NCBI RefSeq assembly: GCF_002270055.1
Contig: NZ_NIBG01000010.1
Location: forward strand, 94,990-158,989
Source: Anaeromicrobium sediminis
GTDB lineage: Bacteria > Bacillota > Clostridia > Peptostreptococcales > Thermotaleaceae
Reading direction: 5' to 3'
Length of the DNA stretch: 64,000 bases
Shown here: positions 50,351 to 59,382 of the stretch, one piece after another
Layout of the letters: each line of letters opens with the position of its first letter
Numbering within the stretch: position 1 is the stretch's first letter
The notes under the pieces: model-generated
Told to the model about the DNA's origin: nothing
Databases searched by the model: none
The model's input: only the letters and a program-made list of their open reading frames with translations
Position numbers and translations under genes: made by a program

Positions 50351-52531
50351 CTAAAACTTAAGCTTAGCCAATGCATCTGCTAAAGCAGTATTTATTGGCT
50401 CATTATTCTTTTGTTGCTTCTTTAAATAATTTCCTACATCTCTTTTCGAACCCTGCTTTTTCTTTTCTTCTTTTCTCTTTTTAAATGCAGATAATTTTTC
50501 TCTGTGACCGCAAGGACAAACGAAGATTTGACCTTCTCCCTCTCCACGCATTTCCATCTTTTTATGACAGTTTGGACACCTAGCATTAGTAACTTTACTA
50601 ATTCCTTTTTTGTATCCACATTCCCTATCTTGACATACTAGCATTTTACCTCTTTTATTTTTTACTTCTAAAAGATATTTTCCACACTCAGGACATTTTG
50701 TTCTAGTCATGTTGTCATGTTTGAATTTGCCTTCACCAGTTTTTATGTCCTTAATAATTTCTTTAGTGTAGTCTTTCATTTCTTTTATAAAGTTATTTTT
50801 CTTGATTTTACCTTTAGATATGGCATCTAGCTTTTGCTCCCATTTAGCTGTTAGGGCTGCTGATTTTAAGTCCTTTGGAACTAGTGTTAGAAGTTGCCTT
50901 CCCTTTGAAGTAATATATATGTCTTTTCCCTTTTTCTCTATTAAAAAAGAGTTAAATAACTTTTCTATAATGTCAGCTCTAGTGGCTACTGTTCCTATTC
51001 CACCAGTTTTACCTAAGGTTTTTATTAATTCCTTATTTTCCCCTGCCATAAACTTAGCTGGGTTTTCCATAGCTGAAAGTAGACTACCTTCATTAAATCT
51101 AGGTGGTGGATTAGTTGCACCCTTAGTCTTTGATATTCTATTTATCCTTAAAGATTCACCCTTGTTAATGTTAGGTATATGTTGTTCTTTAATATTGTCT
51201 TCATCTTCATCCTCATATTTATTTGAATAAATTTCTTTCCAACCATTTTTTAGTATGGATTTTCCCTTAGCTACAAACTTTTCTGTACCTACTTTTCCAT
51301 CTATACTTATTTGTTCATATTCAAAAGGATCTGATAATACGGCTAAAAATCTCTTTACTACTAAATCATATATTTTTCTTTCCCTATCACCTAAGTCCGA
51401 TAAGAATGCCGTTTCCTCTGTTGGTATTATAGCATGGTGATCTGTTACTTTTTTATTGTCTACAAAGGATTTACTAGGCTTTATGTTTTTCTTATATAGT
51501 TTTGATGCCCATTGAGAATAGGGCTTTATCATACAAGCCTTTATTCTATCTTTTAGGGTAGGTACCATATCATCTGTTATGTATCTAGAATCTGTTCTAG
51601 GATAAGTAAGTACCTTGTAGTTTTCATATAATCTTTGAGTTATTGATAGTGTTTCTTTTGCTGAATATCCAAATATTTTATTAGCATCTCTTTGAAGTTC
51701 TGTAAGGTCATATAATCTAGGTGCATAAGTTTTTTTGTGAGTTTTTTTAATGTCTATTATGTCTAGTTTTTCACCATTTAGTCCTTTAATAATCTTGTCT
51801 ATTCTCTCTTCATTAAAGGAGCTAGTACTTCCTGATTTACTATCTTTCCAAGTAAATTTTAATTTATCTGTAGAACATGTTATGCCAAAGTAATCTTTTG
51901 GTCTGAAAGTTCTTATTTCTTCTTCCCTTTCATTTATCATAGCTAAAGTTGGTGATTGAACTCTACCACAAGAAAGTTGGGCATTGTGCTTACATGTTAA
52001 GCCACGAGTGGCATTAATACCTACTATCCAGTCAGCTTCTGCACGAGCTTGAGCTGATGCATAAAGGTTTTCATAGTCTTTACCATCTTTTAAGTTGTTA
52101 AATCCATCTCTTATGGCCTTATCTGTTACGGATGATATCCAAAGTCTCTTTATAGGTTTATTTACTTTAGCCTTTTGAATTATCCACCTAGCCACAAGTT
52201 CACCTTCTCGCCCTGCATCTGTGGCTATTATTATTTCTGATACATCTTTTCTATGCATTAAGCTTTTTACTGTGTTAAATTGCTTAGAAGTCTTTTTTAT
52301 TACTACTAGACCTAATCTATCAGGAAGCATTGGTAGGTCTTCCATATTCCAATTTGCATATTTTTTATCATAAACTTCTGGGGCTGCCAAAGTCACTAAG
52401 TGACCTAGTGCCCATGTTACTATGTATTTATTTCCTTCAAAGGACCCATTTCCTTTTTTACTACAATTTAATACTCTAGCTAATTCCCTTCCTACAGAAG
52501 GCTTTTCAGCTAATACTAGAATTTTACTCAT
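50351..52531 (-). CDS. topB: DNA topoisomerase III
   Basis: 726 aa, full length for Firmicute TopB. Toprim domain: VLAEKPSVGRELARVL at the start and ATDAGREGELVARWII (about 100). Active-site Tyr in VLTYPRTDSRYIT (about 310). SNKYED acidic loop region, then RFNEGSLLSAMEN and GIGTVATRADIIEKLF. The C-terminus has two Cys4-type zinc ribbons (CPECGKYLLEV...CQDRECGYK; CPNCHKKMEM...CPCGHR) and a basic tail. It relaxes and decatenates DNA by single-strand passage. The 84 bp upstream of its start, including ATGAGT, recur at 57198-57281. Confidence 0.95.
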   Translation of the reverse strand: MSKILVLAEKPSVGRELARVLNCSKKGNGSFEGNKYIVTWALGHLVTLAAPEVYDKKYANWNMEDLPMLPDRLGLVVIKKTSKQFNTVKSLMHRKDVSEIIIATDAGREGELVARWIIQKAKVNKPIKRLWISSVTDKAIRDGFNNLKDGKDYENLYASAQARAEADWIVGINATRGLTCKHNAQLSCGRVQSPTLAMINEREEEIRTFRPKDYFGITCSTDKLKFTWKDSKSGSTSSFNEERIDKIIKGLNGEKLDIIDIKKTHKKTYAPRLYDLTELQRDANKIFGYSAKETLSITQRLYENYKVLTYPRTDSRYITDDMVPTLKDRIKACMIKPYSQWASKLYKKNIKPSKSFVDNKKVTDHHAIIPTEETAFLSDLGDRERKIYDLVVKRFLAVLSDPFEYEQISIDGKVGTEKFVAKGKSILKNGWKEIYSNKYEDEDEDNIKEQHIPNINKGESLRINRISKTKGATNPPPRFNEGSLLSAMENPAKFMAGENKELIKTLGKTGGIGTVATRADIIEKLFNSFLIEKKGKDIYITSKGRQLLTLVPKDLKSAALTAKWEQKLDAISKGKIKKNNFIKEMKDYTKEIIKDIKTGEGKFKHDNMTRTKCPECGKYLLEVKNKRGKMLVCQDRECGYKKGISKVTNARCPNCHKKMEMRGEGEGQIFVCPCGHREKLSAFKKRKEEKKKQGSKRDVGNYLKKQQKNNEPINTALADALAKLKF

Positions 52532-52610
52532 TTAAACATTCCTTTCAATTACACCTTTTTTATCTTCTCTATTCTAACATAAAAGACCCTTTTAAAAAAA
52601 GGGGCTTAGT
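52527..52610. repeat. topB upstream segment, copy A
   Basis: This stretch (start of topB back through a hairpin AAGACCCTTTT / AGGGGCTT) is about 80-85% identical to 57198-57281, where it precedes a permease fragment instead of topB. Confidence 0.75.
52574..52608 (-). terminator. Hairpin upstream of topB
   Basis: AAGCCCCTTTTT / AAAAGGGTCTT on the minus strand followed by TTTTATG; likely stops transcripts from the two-component operon before topB. Confidence 0.6.
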
Positions 52611-52752
52611 TCCTTCATAAATTAAGGTTTACATTAACTTATTTAGTATCCTTTCCTTATGTATTAAACCTTATGTATTAAAGAGTAATCCATAAAAGCT
52701 TCATCTAACCGCTGCTATTAGTTAACCTTTAAAAATTTCCCTTTCATACCTA

Positions 52753-52797
52753 AAAAAGTGATGGAATGACTAGGGTTGTCAATTCCATCACTTTTGC
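52753..52797 (-). terminator. Terminator next to the IS3 remnant
   Basis: AAAAGTGATGGAATTGAC / GTCATTCCATCACTTTT stem (one bulge) with a U run on the minus strand. Confidence 0.8.
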
Positions 52798-53057
52798 CAG
52801 ATAATTGTATTCAGATTTCATATACTGATTTATAGTCTTCTGCATACGATGAATACTCATTTTTAGATATACATCCTTCTAGTAATCTATGAAATGATTC
52901 TATATGAGCATTTTTATTTGGAGTTTTACATGTAATTCTCTCATGTTCTAAATTCATTTCTACACATTCATCATTAAATTTTTTACTAAATCTCTTAAAA
53001 TAGCTATTTCTAAATCCTTTTCACCAAGTAGTTCTTTCAATTTTACATTTTCTTTTC
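52795..53057 (-). mobile_element. Degraded IS3-family transposase remnant
   Basis: Two pieces in different frames on the minus strand. ENVKLKELLGEKDLEIAILRDLVKN (in parts: KELLGEKDLEIAILRDL) is the C-terminus of an IS3 orfA. EHERITCKTPNKNAHIESFHRLL... followed by SSYAEDYKSVYE is the DDE-domain end of orfB, with the final catalytic Glu in HIESFH. Most of the element, its ends and the DD part are missing. The remaining 53060-53205 shows no gene before the histidine kinase stop. Confidence 0.8.
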
Positions 53058-53205
53058 ATCTGGACTTACTCCTTATAAATCTATAATATAAAATTCACAG
53101 AGATTTGCCCAAGATGATTAGGGTGATTATGAGATACGGCAGATAAACTTCTTCCCTCCATCCTTTAAAGTGCTCTTTGCAAACATTTTAATTTCTTTAG
53201 CACTT

Positions 53206-54933
53206 TTAACTTAGAGGGATGTTCACGTAGAAGTGAATGAAGTTATCTCTATTTTGTACACCAAAATCAAAACCATGAAGATCGAGAATACTTTTTGTTA
53301 TAGAGAGACCAAGGCCGAATCCACCTAATTTTCTACTCCTTGCCGTATCTGCTTTATAGAACCGATCCCAAATTCTAAGGAGATCAATTTTTTGGATATC
53401 CTCAACTTGGTTCTTAATATAACAGTGTATCCCTTGATTATCTTTTTTCAGGCTCAGATATACTGTGGTACCTGCTGGAGCATACTTCAATGCGTTGGAC
53501 ATCATATTGGTAAAGACCTGATTAATACGTTCTAAATCTGCATAAATGAATATGTCACTTTCCACATCTACGAGTAGTTGAGTCCCCTTTTCTTCATATA
53601 TAGGATAGAATCTTTCTACTAGATCCAACATCTCTTGGGATAAATTGAACTCTCTTCTTTGTAACATATCCATCTTGGATTCTAGTTTTGAAAGTTCCAG
53701 TAAGTCGTTGATGAGTTTATTCATTTTCCGATTTTCATCTAGTATGATGCTTGTATAATATTTAGCTTTATCCTCATAAATATATTTATCTTCAAGCCTT
53801 TCCGTATAAGCTCTTACAATACCAAGGGGAGTTTTTAATTCATGAGAGGCGTCTGCCACAAATCTCTTTCTTGCTTCTTCAAACTCCTCCTTTAATTTTA
53901 ATTCTTCTTTAAGTTGTTTATTACTCTCTTCTAGTTCCCTTAGAGTAATTTCCAATTTATCTGCCATTTTATTAACGTTTGAAGAAATCATACCGATCTC
54001 ATCTGAGGATTTTACAACTAGGCGATCCTTAAAGTCTAAATTAGATATTTTCTTTGTAATATTATTAATATTTAAAATAGGCTTAACTACAAGTTTTGTT
54101 ACAAGTAACAATATTAGAATAAGTAAAAAAATTGTTAGTAGGATAACATATATTAAGAACTGAGGAATTAGTTCAATCACTTCCGTTACTGGTTGCAAAC
54201 TATATAAACTAAAGGCATATATATCCCCATAGGGTATAACTACCAGATAATTTTTTATACCCGTTTTCACATCTACGTTTTCAATAACATATGAGTTCTT
54301 ATTGACAGTCTCTGGCTTTAAGTTGCCTGAATTTGTCATCTGATACATCATGTCCTGCCTATATATCGAACCACTTTCATAGGTTGCAAGTTCATAATCT
54401 ATCACTTTACCAGTAATTCTAGTAATCTGAGGAAGTTTATAATTAAAGCTAGCCCTAAGTTCACTTAGTTTATCTTCTGTTAAATCATAGATTGATAATC
54501 CCATAAACTTATCTTCGACCCAATATCCTACGAAGGAAAGATTCATTCCCTTTATTATTTTTGTACCTTTATTCTGTATTTGAAAAATTGCATCCCCTAA
54601 ATCTACGCGAGTTATTCCGTATTCACTTTCTAAATAAATGATCTGACTTCTGCGAGGAAAAAATACATCCCTATCCCTCATTATGGCCAGAGGTTGTACA
54701 TTAGAAGCAGTGAAATCTGTGACCAAATTGGTAAGATCCTTTTCTTCTAACCTTCCATTTTCTTTGCTTTCTTCTAAAAATCTTTGTATATCCTCTTCAA
54801 TATTTTTTATCTGTGTCCCTACAAAGTAGGGTTCAAAATAGTTCACTATACCAATAAAAATAGCACCGATTACAATGACAAAGGTTAAAAAAAGCACAAT
54901 AAAAAGTTTTGTTGTCAGCCCCACCTTATTCAT
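53206..54933 (-). CDS. Sensor histidine kinase
   Basis: 575 aa from ATG 54931-54933, 7 nt after GAGGG; an in-frame ATG at 54957 lies inside the response-regulator gene. TM1 about 8-28, an extracytoplasmic sensor of about 230 residues (none recognised), TM2 about 260-282, HAMP, a coiled coil, HisKA with the phospho-acceptor in DASHELKTPLGIVRAY, and HATPase with N box NALKYAP, D-R-F and GFGLGLSITKSILDLHG. It belongs to the OmpR-partner class. It starts 10 nt after the response regulator stop. Stimulus unknown; the secreted coiled-coil protein upstream is a candidate partner or target. Confidence 0.93.
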   Translation of the reverse strand: MNKVGLTTKLFIVLFLTFVIVIGAIFIGIVNYFEPYFVGTQIKNIEEDIQRFLEESKENGRLEEKDLTNLVTDFTASNVQPLAIMRDRDVFFPRRSQIIYLESEYGITRVDLGDAIFQIQNKGTKIIKGMNLSFVGYWVEDKFMGLSIYDLTEDKLSELRASFNYKLPQITRITGKVIDYELATYESGSIYRQDMMYQMTNSGNLKPETVNKNSYVIENVDVKTGIKNYLVVIPYGDIYAFSLYSLQPVTEVIELIPQFLIYVILLTIFLLILILLLVTKLVVKPILNINNITKKISNLDFKDRLVVKSSDEIGMISSNVNKMADKLEITLRELEESNKQLKEELKLKEEFEEARKRFVADASHELKTPLGIVRAYTERLEDKYIYEDKAKYYTSIILDENRKMNKLINDLLELSKLESKMDMLQRREFNLSQEMLDLVERFYPIYEEKGTQLLVDVESDIFIYADLERINQVFTNMMSNALKYAPAGTTVYLSLKKDNQGIHCYIKNQVEDIQKIDLLRIWDRFYKADTARSRKLGGFGLGLSITKSILDLHGFDFGVQNRDNFIHFYVNIPLS

Positions 54934-54943
54934 GCACGTACCC

Positions 54944-55621
54944 TCAATGGTCTTCATACTTATATCCTGCCCTTAATACAGTTTTAATAAAAGAACCGTA
55001 AGTGTCCAGTTTCTTTCTTAACTTTTTTATATGTGCATCTACAATTCTTGTATTGCCAAAATAATCATAGCCCCAAATTTCATCTAGGATTTGTTCCCTT
55101 GTCAACACATTTCCCTTGTGTCTGAGTAAAAAAAGTAAAATTTCATACTCCCTGGGGGTAAGCTCAAGATCTTTACCATTAAGCTTTGCTACATATGCCT
55201 TTTTATCTATTAATAATGCACCTGATGATAAGATATCTTTTCTATCAAGAATAGACCCTTTATACCTTTTCAAAAGAGTTTTTATTCTAGCCACTAGAAC
55301 CCTTGTACTAAAAGGTTTCGTTACATAGTCATCCGCTCCAAGATCAAATCCCATGAGTTTATCATCTTCATGAGACCTTGCAGTGATTATGATAATTGGA
55401 ATATCAGATACTTCTCTGATTTTTCTACAAATACTCCAGCCATCTATTTCAGGCATCATAATGTCAATTAGGGCTAGATCCATATTCTCGTAATTAAAAT
55501 GTTTTAGTGCTTCCTTTCCATCGGGTGCCTCTATCACCTCAAAATCTTCATCCTCAAGATATTCTCTAATAATTGCACGTAGCCTATCCTCATCTTCTGC
55601 TATTAATATTCTTTCTTTCAT
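54944..55621 (-). CDS. OmpR-family response regulator
   Basis: 225 aa. Receiver domain with ILIAEDEDRLR, phosphorylated Asp in LALIDIMMPEIDGW (about 53), Thr in IIITARSHEDD and Lys in DDYVTKPFS. A winged-helix DNA-binding domain follows (LTPREYEILLFLLRHKGNVLTREQIL as LTPREYEILLFLL, VDAHIKKLRKKL, RAGYKYE). First gene of the two-component operon. Ribosome binding site AAAGGAGGTG. Confidence 0.95.
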   Translation of the reverse strand: MKERILIAEDEDRLRAIIREYLEDEDFEVIEAPDGKEALKHFNYENMDLALIDIMMPEIDGWSICRKIREVSDIPIIIITARSHEDDKLMGFDLGADDYVTKPFSTRVLVARIKTLLKRYKGSILDRKDILSSGALLIDKKAYVAKLNGKDLELTPREYEILLFLLRHKGNVLTREQILDEIWGYDYFGNTRIVDAHIKKLRKKLDTYGSFIKTVLRAGYKYEDH

Positions 55622-55675
55622 AGGTGCACCTCCTTTATTAGTAGTTTGTCATACAAGCCAGATTAATGCAACAAT

Positions 55676-55712
55676 ATGCAGCTCAGAGAAGTTAAATCTC
55701 TCAAAGCTGCAT
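55676..55712 (-). promoter_or_regulatory. Hairpin between coiled-coil gene and response regulator gene
   Basis: ATGCAGCT-x-AGAGA / TCTCT-xx-AGCTGCAT, 13 pairs, without a U run. It could be a weak terminator or mRNA stabiliser separating the two genes. Confidence 0.5.
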
Positions 55713-55723
55713 ACTTATTATCT

Positions 55724-56764
55724 TTATTGAAATGAAACATAATAATCAATAATCATTTTAATGCTTTCAGCATGTTTTTTTGCTGTTTCCTCTTTATTTG
55801 CCTTTTGTGCTTCCTTCATTTTATCAAAAGAATTCATGTACCCATCCATATCCTTGTGAGCGATATAACTTCTATCTGCAATAAACTTTAACTGGGCTTT
55901 AAGACTTTCTCTTGTTAATTCCGTTAAAATTTCTTCTTTTGTAAGGGAAACAATTTCAAGATTTTGCTGTTCTTCGTTTTCTTGCTCTTCAAGCTGTTGT
56001 TCATATTCAAGTCTAGCTCTTTCTTCTTCAGCAAGAATTCTTTCATATTCAAGACGTTCTTCTTCCTCACGCTTCTGTTGCTCCGCAATTAATCTTTCTT
56101 CTTCCCTACGTCTTTGTTCCTCTTGAAGCATTTTTTCTTCTTCCTCTTTAAGTTGCCTTTCGTATTCAAGTCTAGCTTTTTCTTCTTCAGCAAGAATTTC
56201 TTCATATTCAAGACGTGCTTCTTCATCACGTCCCTGTTGCTCCGCAATTAATCTTTCTTCTTCTTCCTTACGTCTTTGCTCCTCTTGAAGCATTTTTTCC
56301 TCTTCCTCTTTAAGCTGCCTTTCATATTCAAGTCTAGCTTTTTCTTCTTCAGCAAGAATTTCTTCATATTCAAGACGTGCTTCTTCATCACGTCTCTGTT
56401 GTTCTTCCGCCACAGTCTCTTCATCAGGAATATTCCCTACTAATCTATCCAGAGCTTGATAATCTTTTTGTACTTGGTCATAGTCTCTTTCTTTAAGGTG
56501 TTTTTTTAAGTCCTCGATTATTTTATGTGCTTCATTTTTTTCAGTTTCATTAAGAGATGCTCGTTTTAATAATTCCTCTTCAAGAGATAAAACCGGAATT
56601 CCTCTAATAGGAATATATTTTTGTGATAAATTAGTTTGTACAATATATCCACTATCTTTAGTACCATTAACATTTTCAGTACTTGGATCAGCAAAGGTTG
56701 TCATAGTGGTAATCATACATGTTAACGCTAGTGTTAAACATAGCATAGACTTCATTTTTTTCAT
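55724..56764 (-). CDS. Secreted Glu/Arg-rich coiled-coil repeat protein
   Basis: 346 aa. Signal peptide (MKKMKSMLCL..., cleavage near TFADPS, about residue 26). Residues about 120-270 are a highly charged single alpha-helix or coiled coil with repeated ARLEYEEILAEEEKARLEYE and RQLKEEEEKMLQEEQRR blocks. A helical end (about 275-346) and an N-terminal helical region (about 55-110) flank it. The repeat is 54 residues long and is visible in DNA as 162-bp direct repeats. Domain family not recognised. It precedes a two-component operon on the same strand (102-nt gap), so co-expression or sensing is possible. Confidence 0.75.
   Translation of the reverse strand: MKKMKSMLCLTLALTCMITTMTTFADPSTENVNGTKDSGYIVQTNLSQKYIPIRGIPVLSLEEELLKRASLNETEKNEAHKIIEDLKKHLKERDYDQVQKDYQALDRLVGNIPDEETVAEEQQRRDEEARLEYEEILAEEEKARLEYERQLKEEEEKMLQEEQRRKEEEERLIAEQQGRDEEARLEYEEILAEEEKARLEYERQLKEEEEKMLQEEQRRREEERLIAEQQKREEEERLEYERILAEEERARLEYEQQLEEQENEEQQNLEIVSLTKEEILTELTRESLKAQLKFIADRSYIAHKDMDGYMNSFDKMKEAQKANKEETAKKHAESIKMIIDYYVSFQ
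56127..56392. repeat. 162-bp direct repeats in the coiled-coil gene
   Basis: The stretch from 56127 recurs at 56289 (offset 162 bp, 54 codons) with few changes. Recent internal duplication; liable to length change. Confidence 0.8.
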
Positions 56765-56933
56765 GTTTATCCTCCTTTTAATCTAAGTTTATGTGGTGCA
56801 CCTTCAGGAGTATTATATAATCACCGTGTGAATTTCATATGAATTTTATAAGAATTTGATATAATTTCACTTATGAATACAAGGCTATAAACATTGACAA
56901 TTTAAAAATATTAGACAAAATAAATACATGAAA

Positions 56934-56995
56934 CCATCCCTTTTACAAAAAGCTTACTTCATATTTTCGAAGTAAGCTTTTTGTAAAAGGGATGG
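56934..56995 (-). terminator. 27-bp perfect palindrome after the permease remnant
   Basis: 56934-56960 and 56969-56995 are perfect inverse complements (27 bp) with an 8-nt loop. It follows the stop of the permease fragment and is likely the old terminator of that operon, but the stem is unusually long and has no U tract. The rest of the 56765-57003 gap should hold the promoter of the coiled-coil gene. Confidence 0.7.
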
Positions 56996-57003
56996 AAGAT
57001 TGT

Positions 57004-57195
57004 TTATCTACTTCCTTTATCATAAGGGATTCCAACAGCTTTTGGTGCACTTGCATTTTTAGATGTCCACGCTAAAGCTATTAAAGTTGTAATATATGGA
57101 ATCATCTTGTATACATTATTTGGAATACCAATATTATTTAAGAATGCAATTCCTGAATAAGACGCAGCCAAAGTCTTCATAAATCCAAAGAACAA
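57004..57195 (-). pseudogene. C-terminal remnant of a nucleoside/sugar ABC transporter permease
   Basis: About 60 codons: LAASYSGIAFLNNIGIPNNV, then YKMIPYITTLIALAWTSKN and APKAVGIPYDKGSR before TAA. This matches the last helices and tail of BmpA-associated (NupQ/YufQ-type) permeases, which are about 300 aa. Directly upstream the DNA changes to a copy of the topB promoter region with its ATGAGT, so the gene was truncated by recombination there. Probably not functional. Confidence 0.75.
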
Positions 57196-57197
57196 TG

Positions 57198-57281
57198 ACT
57201 CATTTAAACATTCCTTTCAAGTCTGTCTTCTTTTTATCTTCTCTATTCTAACACAAAAGACCCTTTCTAAAAAAGGGTCTT
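57198..57281. repeat. topB upstream segment, copy B
   Basis: Diverged copy of 52527-52610, ending in a hairpin AAGACCCTTT / AAAGGGTCTT that now serves as terminator for the beta-propeller gene on the minus strand. Confidence 0.75.
57254..57281 (-). terminator. Terminator after the frameshifted beta-propeller gene
   Basis: Minus-strand AAGACCCTTT / AAAGGGTCTT followed by TTTGTG. Part of repeat copy B. Confidence 0.65.
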
Positions 57282-57322
57282 AGATTCTTTGAAAATCCTT
57301 TAATTATTATAGTCCATTTCTT

Positions 57323-59129
57323 CTAAATACTTGGTTCAGCCATCACTTTCACCTTATCATTTTTTATTTTGTAATAGATATTAGCTCCATCATATACAGA
57401 TTTTCCACTGGCATTTTCAATAAGTACTTTCTTATTTAAAGTCTTTAAGTCTCTTTCCTTAATCTGTGTATCAATATTGTAAATTATTTGGCCTTTCTCT
57501 TCATATATGATGTTTATGTCCATTCCTTCATCTATATGAACTCTACCATAATGGTTTAAATTGTATCTTGTTAATATCTTCTTATTTTCTGTAGAAGCAG
57601 ATATTATATATGCCTCATCATTAGATACTTTTAATAGTTTTTCTATATCATATAAAAGCGCGGTCTTCCCTTGAGTTTTCATATTTATACTGTATAGTAT
57701 ATCTCCTTCGTTTACAATTAGTTGCTCTCCTGCTAAATCCCACTCTTTTATATTCTCCTATTTGATGTTGATTATTACTAAAATCCATCCTATATATAAT
57801 TCCATTTTTAGCATAACAAATATAATCATCTTTAATCATAAATTTCTCTGGTTCTTTTATTGGAAGTTTACGAAGTTCATTAATCACTGTATCAAAACAC
57901 ATCAACTTATTTTCAGAGTAGTTATCCAACTCTAAAAAAAGTATTTTAGTTCCATATAAGACAGCTTCATCCACTTCATCACTTAATAAAATTTTTCTAT
58001 GAGATCCATCTATAGTACTTACATAAATGTCATCATCTAAATTTACGTAATAGATTTTATTATCTTGAATGCCTATTATATCTTGAAAGTCATCTACAAA
58101 TCTATTTTCTCCCTTTGATATATTATAAATAAACAATTTATCTTTATTAGTGTATATTATATACGGAAAATAACATGTATGTATTTTTTCAATATTAGCA
58201 GATATTGTCTTCATTTCCTTAGTTTCATAATTATAAACTTCTCCTATATTTGTATCTTCTTGTTTGATAACGGTCAATTTATCATCTATTATACCTACTA
58301 TAGAATGTTTATTATTATCATACAAACATCCCCTATAACTATGTTTATCATAACGTTCTACATAGTCCTTAGCTACTATGTAGGTACTATCATCTTCTAT
58401 ATATATTTGACTTTTAGATACAGAATCCAAATCAAATTCTATTTCAATATTTTTACTTTTTAAGTTGTACTCATATTGTTTTCTGTCTTTTATATAATAA
58501 ACATACTCTTGATCAATATTCAAACTATCTATAGATTTCACATATGTATCGTCTAACAATAAAGTTTTTTCCAAACTGTCTAAATCTACTTTATACAGGC
58601 TATACCTATCATCATCAAATATATATAGAGAATTATCTTTTATCATATGAAAAGTTACATGTTTATCTTCAAAAATTACTTTTTCCTCTTTTGATTTTAG
58701 ATTTTTCCTAATTAAAGCATTTCTTTCTTCGTCATAATAGAATAGATTGTTATTTTTTATGCTCATAGAAGTAATATAACCTCTTTGGACTAACTCAACC
58801 GCTGAGACTAAAGGGCCATACCTATATACTCCTGGTTGCTGGTATTCACCTGTGTTTTTTAAACAAAACTCTTTTAAAAAATATATATAATTACCTTCCT
58901 TTAACATATTCCATATGGGAAAATCTAAAATCCTTGTACTTTTGCCATCATGAATTGTATAAAGATTATAATTATCATTGTGATTTATGTAATAAATTTC
59001 CCCATTTACTTTGGCTACTGGATTTTCATATAAGCTAAAATCCACGTGCCCAATTCCATAGGCTATAGTACTACTTCCTATCACTAACCAAATAACTAAT
59101 CCCATTAATAACTTGATCCTTTTCATCAT
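57323..59129 (-). pseudogene. Secreted beta-propeller-like protein, split by a frameshift
   Basis: Two overlapping ORFs make one gene of about 600 codons. The first (from 59129) has a signal peptide (MMKRIKLLMGLVIWLVIG...) and many strands of the type NNLFYYDEERN, SLYIFDDDRYSLYKVDL and NKIYYVNLDDDIYVSTIDG, typical of DUF5050/TolB-like propellers. After about residue 455 its frame turns basic and non-family-like. The other frame continues sensibly (EWDLAGEQLIVNEGDILYS, then MKTQGKTALLYDI...) to 57323. The switch is in an AAAA run at 57746-57749: one extra A. It is either a real inactivating mutation or a sequencing error. Function unknown. Confidence 0.75.
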
Positions 59130-59290
59130 GTTTATCCTCTCATTCCAATTTATGTCAAACTACCATATTCTTGAAATATCCTCATATCCTTTATTTATCC
59201 AAATTGTTACAAAGAATATTTTTCATTTTCAATAGTAGGGCTTCCTACTACTAGGATATGATAATAAAAAGCTCAGAAGGGAGGTAAGCA

Positions 59291-59380
59291 CACGATACTA
59301 TTAAAAAACTAATACAGAAAAATATTATAGAGATTAGCGGTAACATATACGAAATATATAGTCTAGCAATGAATATTTAA
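59291..59380 (+). pseudogene. N-terminal remnant of a NUDIX gene
   Basis: After GGGAGGTAAG, codons read TIKKLIQKNIIEISGNIYE, parallel to LLKKMIHQDIAEIKGNIYE at the start of the NUDIX gene at 63664. The similarity stops after 20 residues and the frame ends at TAA 59378. The rest of the 59130-59382 gap holds only a promoter for the minus-strand propeller gene. Confidence 0.6.
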
Positions 59381-59382
59381 TT

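Noticed and set aside
50802-51230. 142-aa plus-strand ORF opposite topB
   Set aside because: Shadow of the topB core region; no ribosome binding site or homology.
57323-57682. 119-aa ORF as an independent gene
   Set aside because: Its frame continues the fold of the upstream propeller ORF and its ATG lacks a ribosome binding site; a single-base frameshift explains both.
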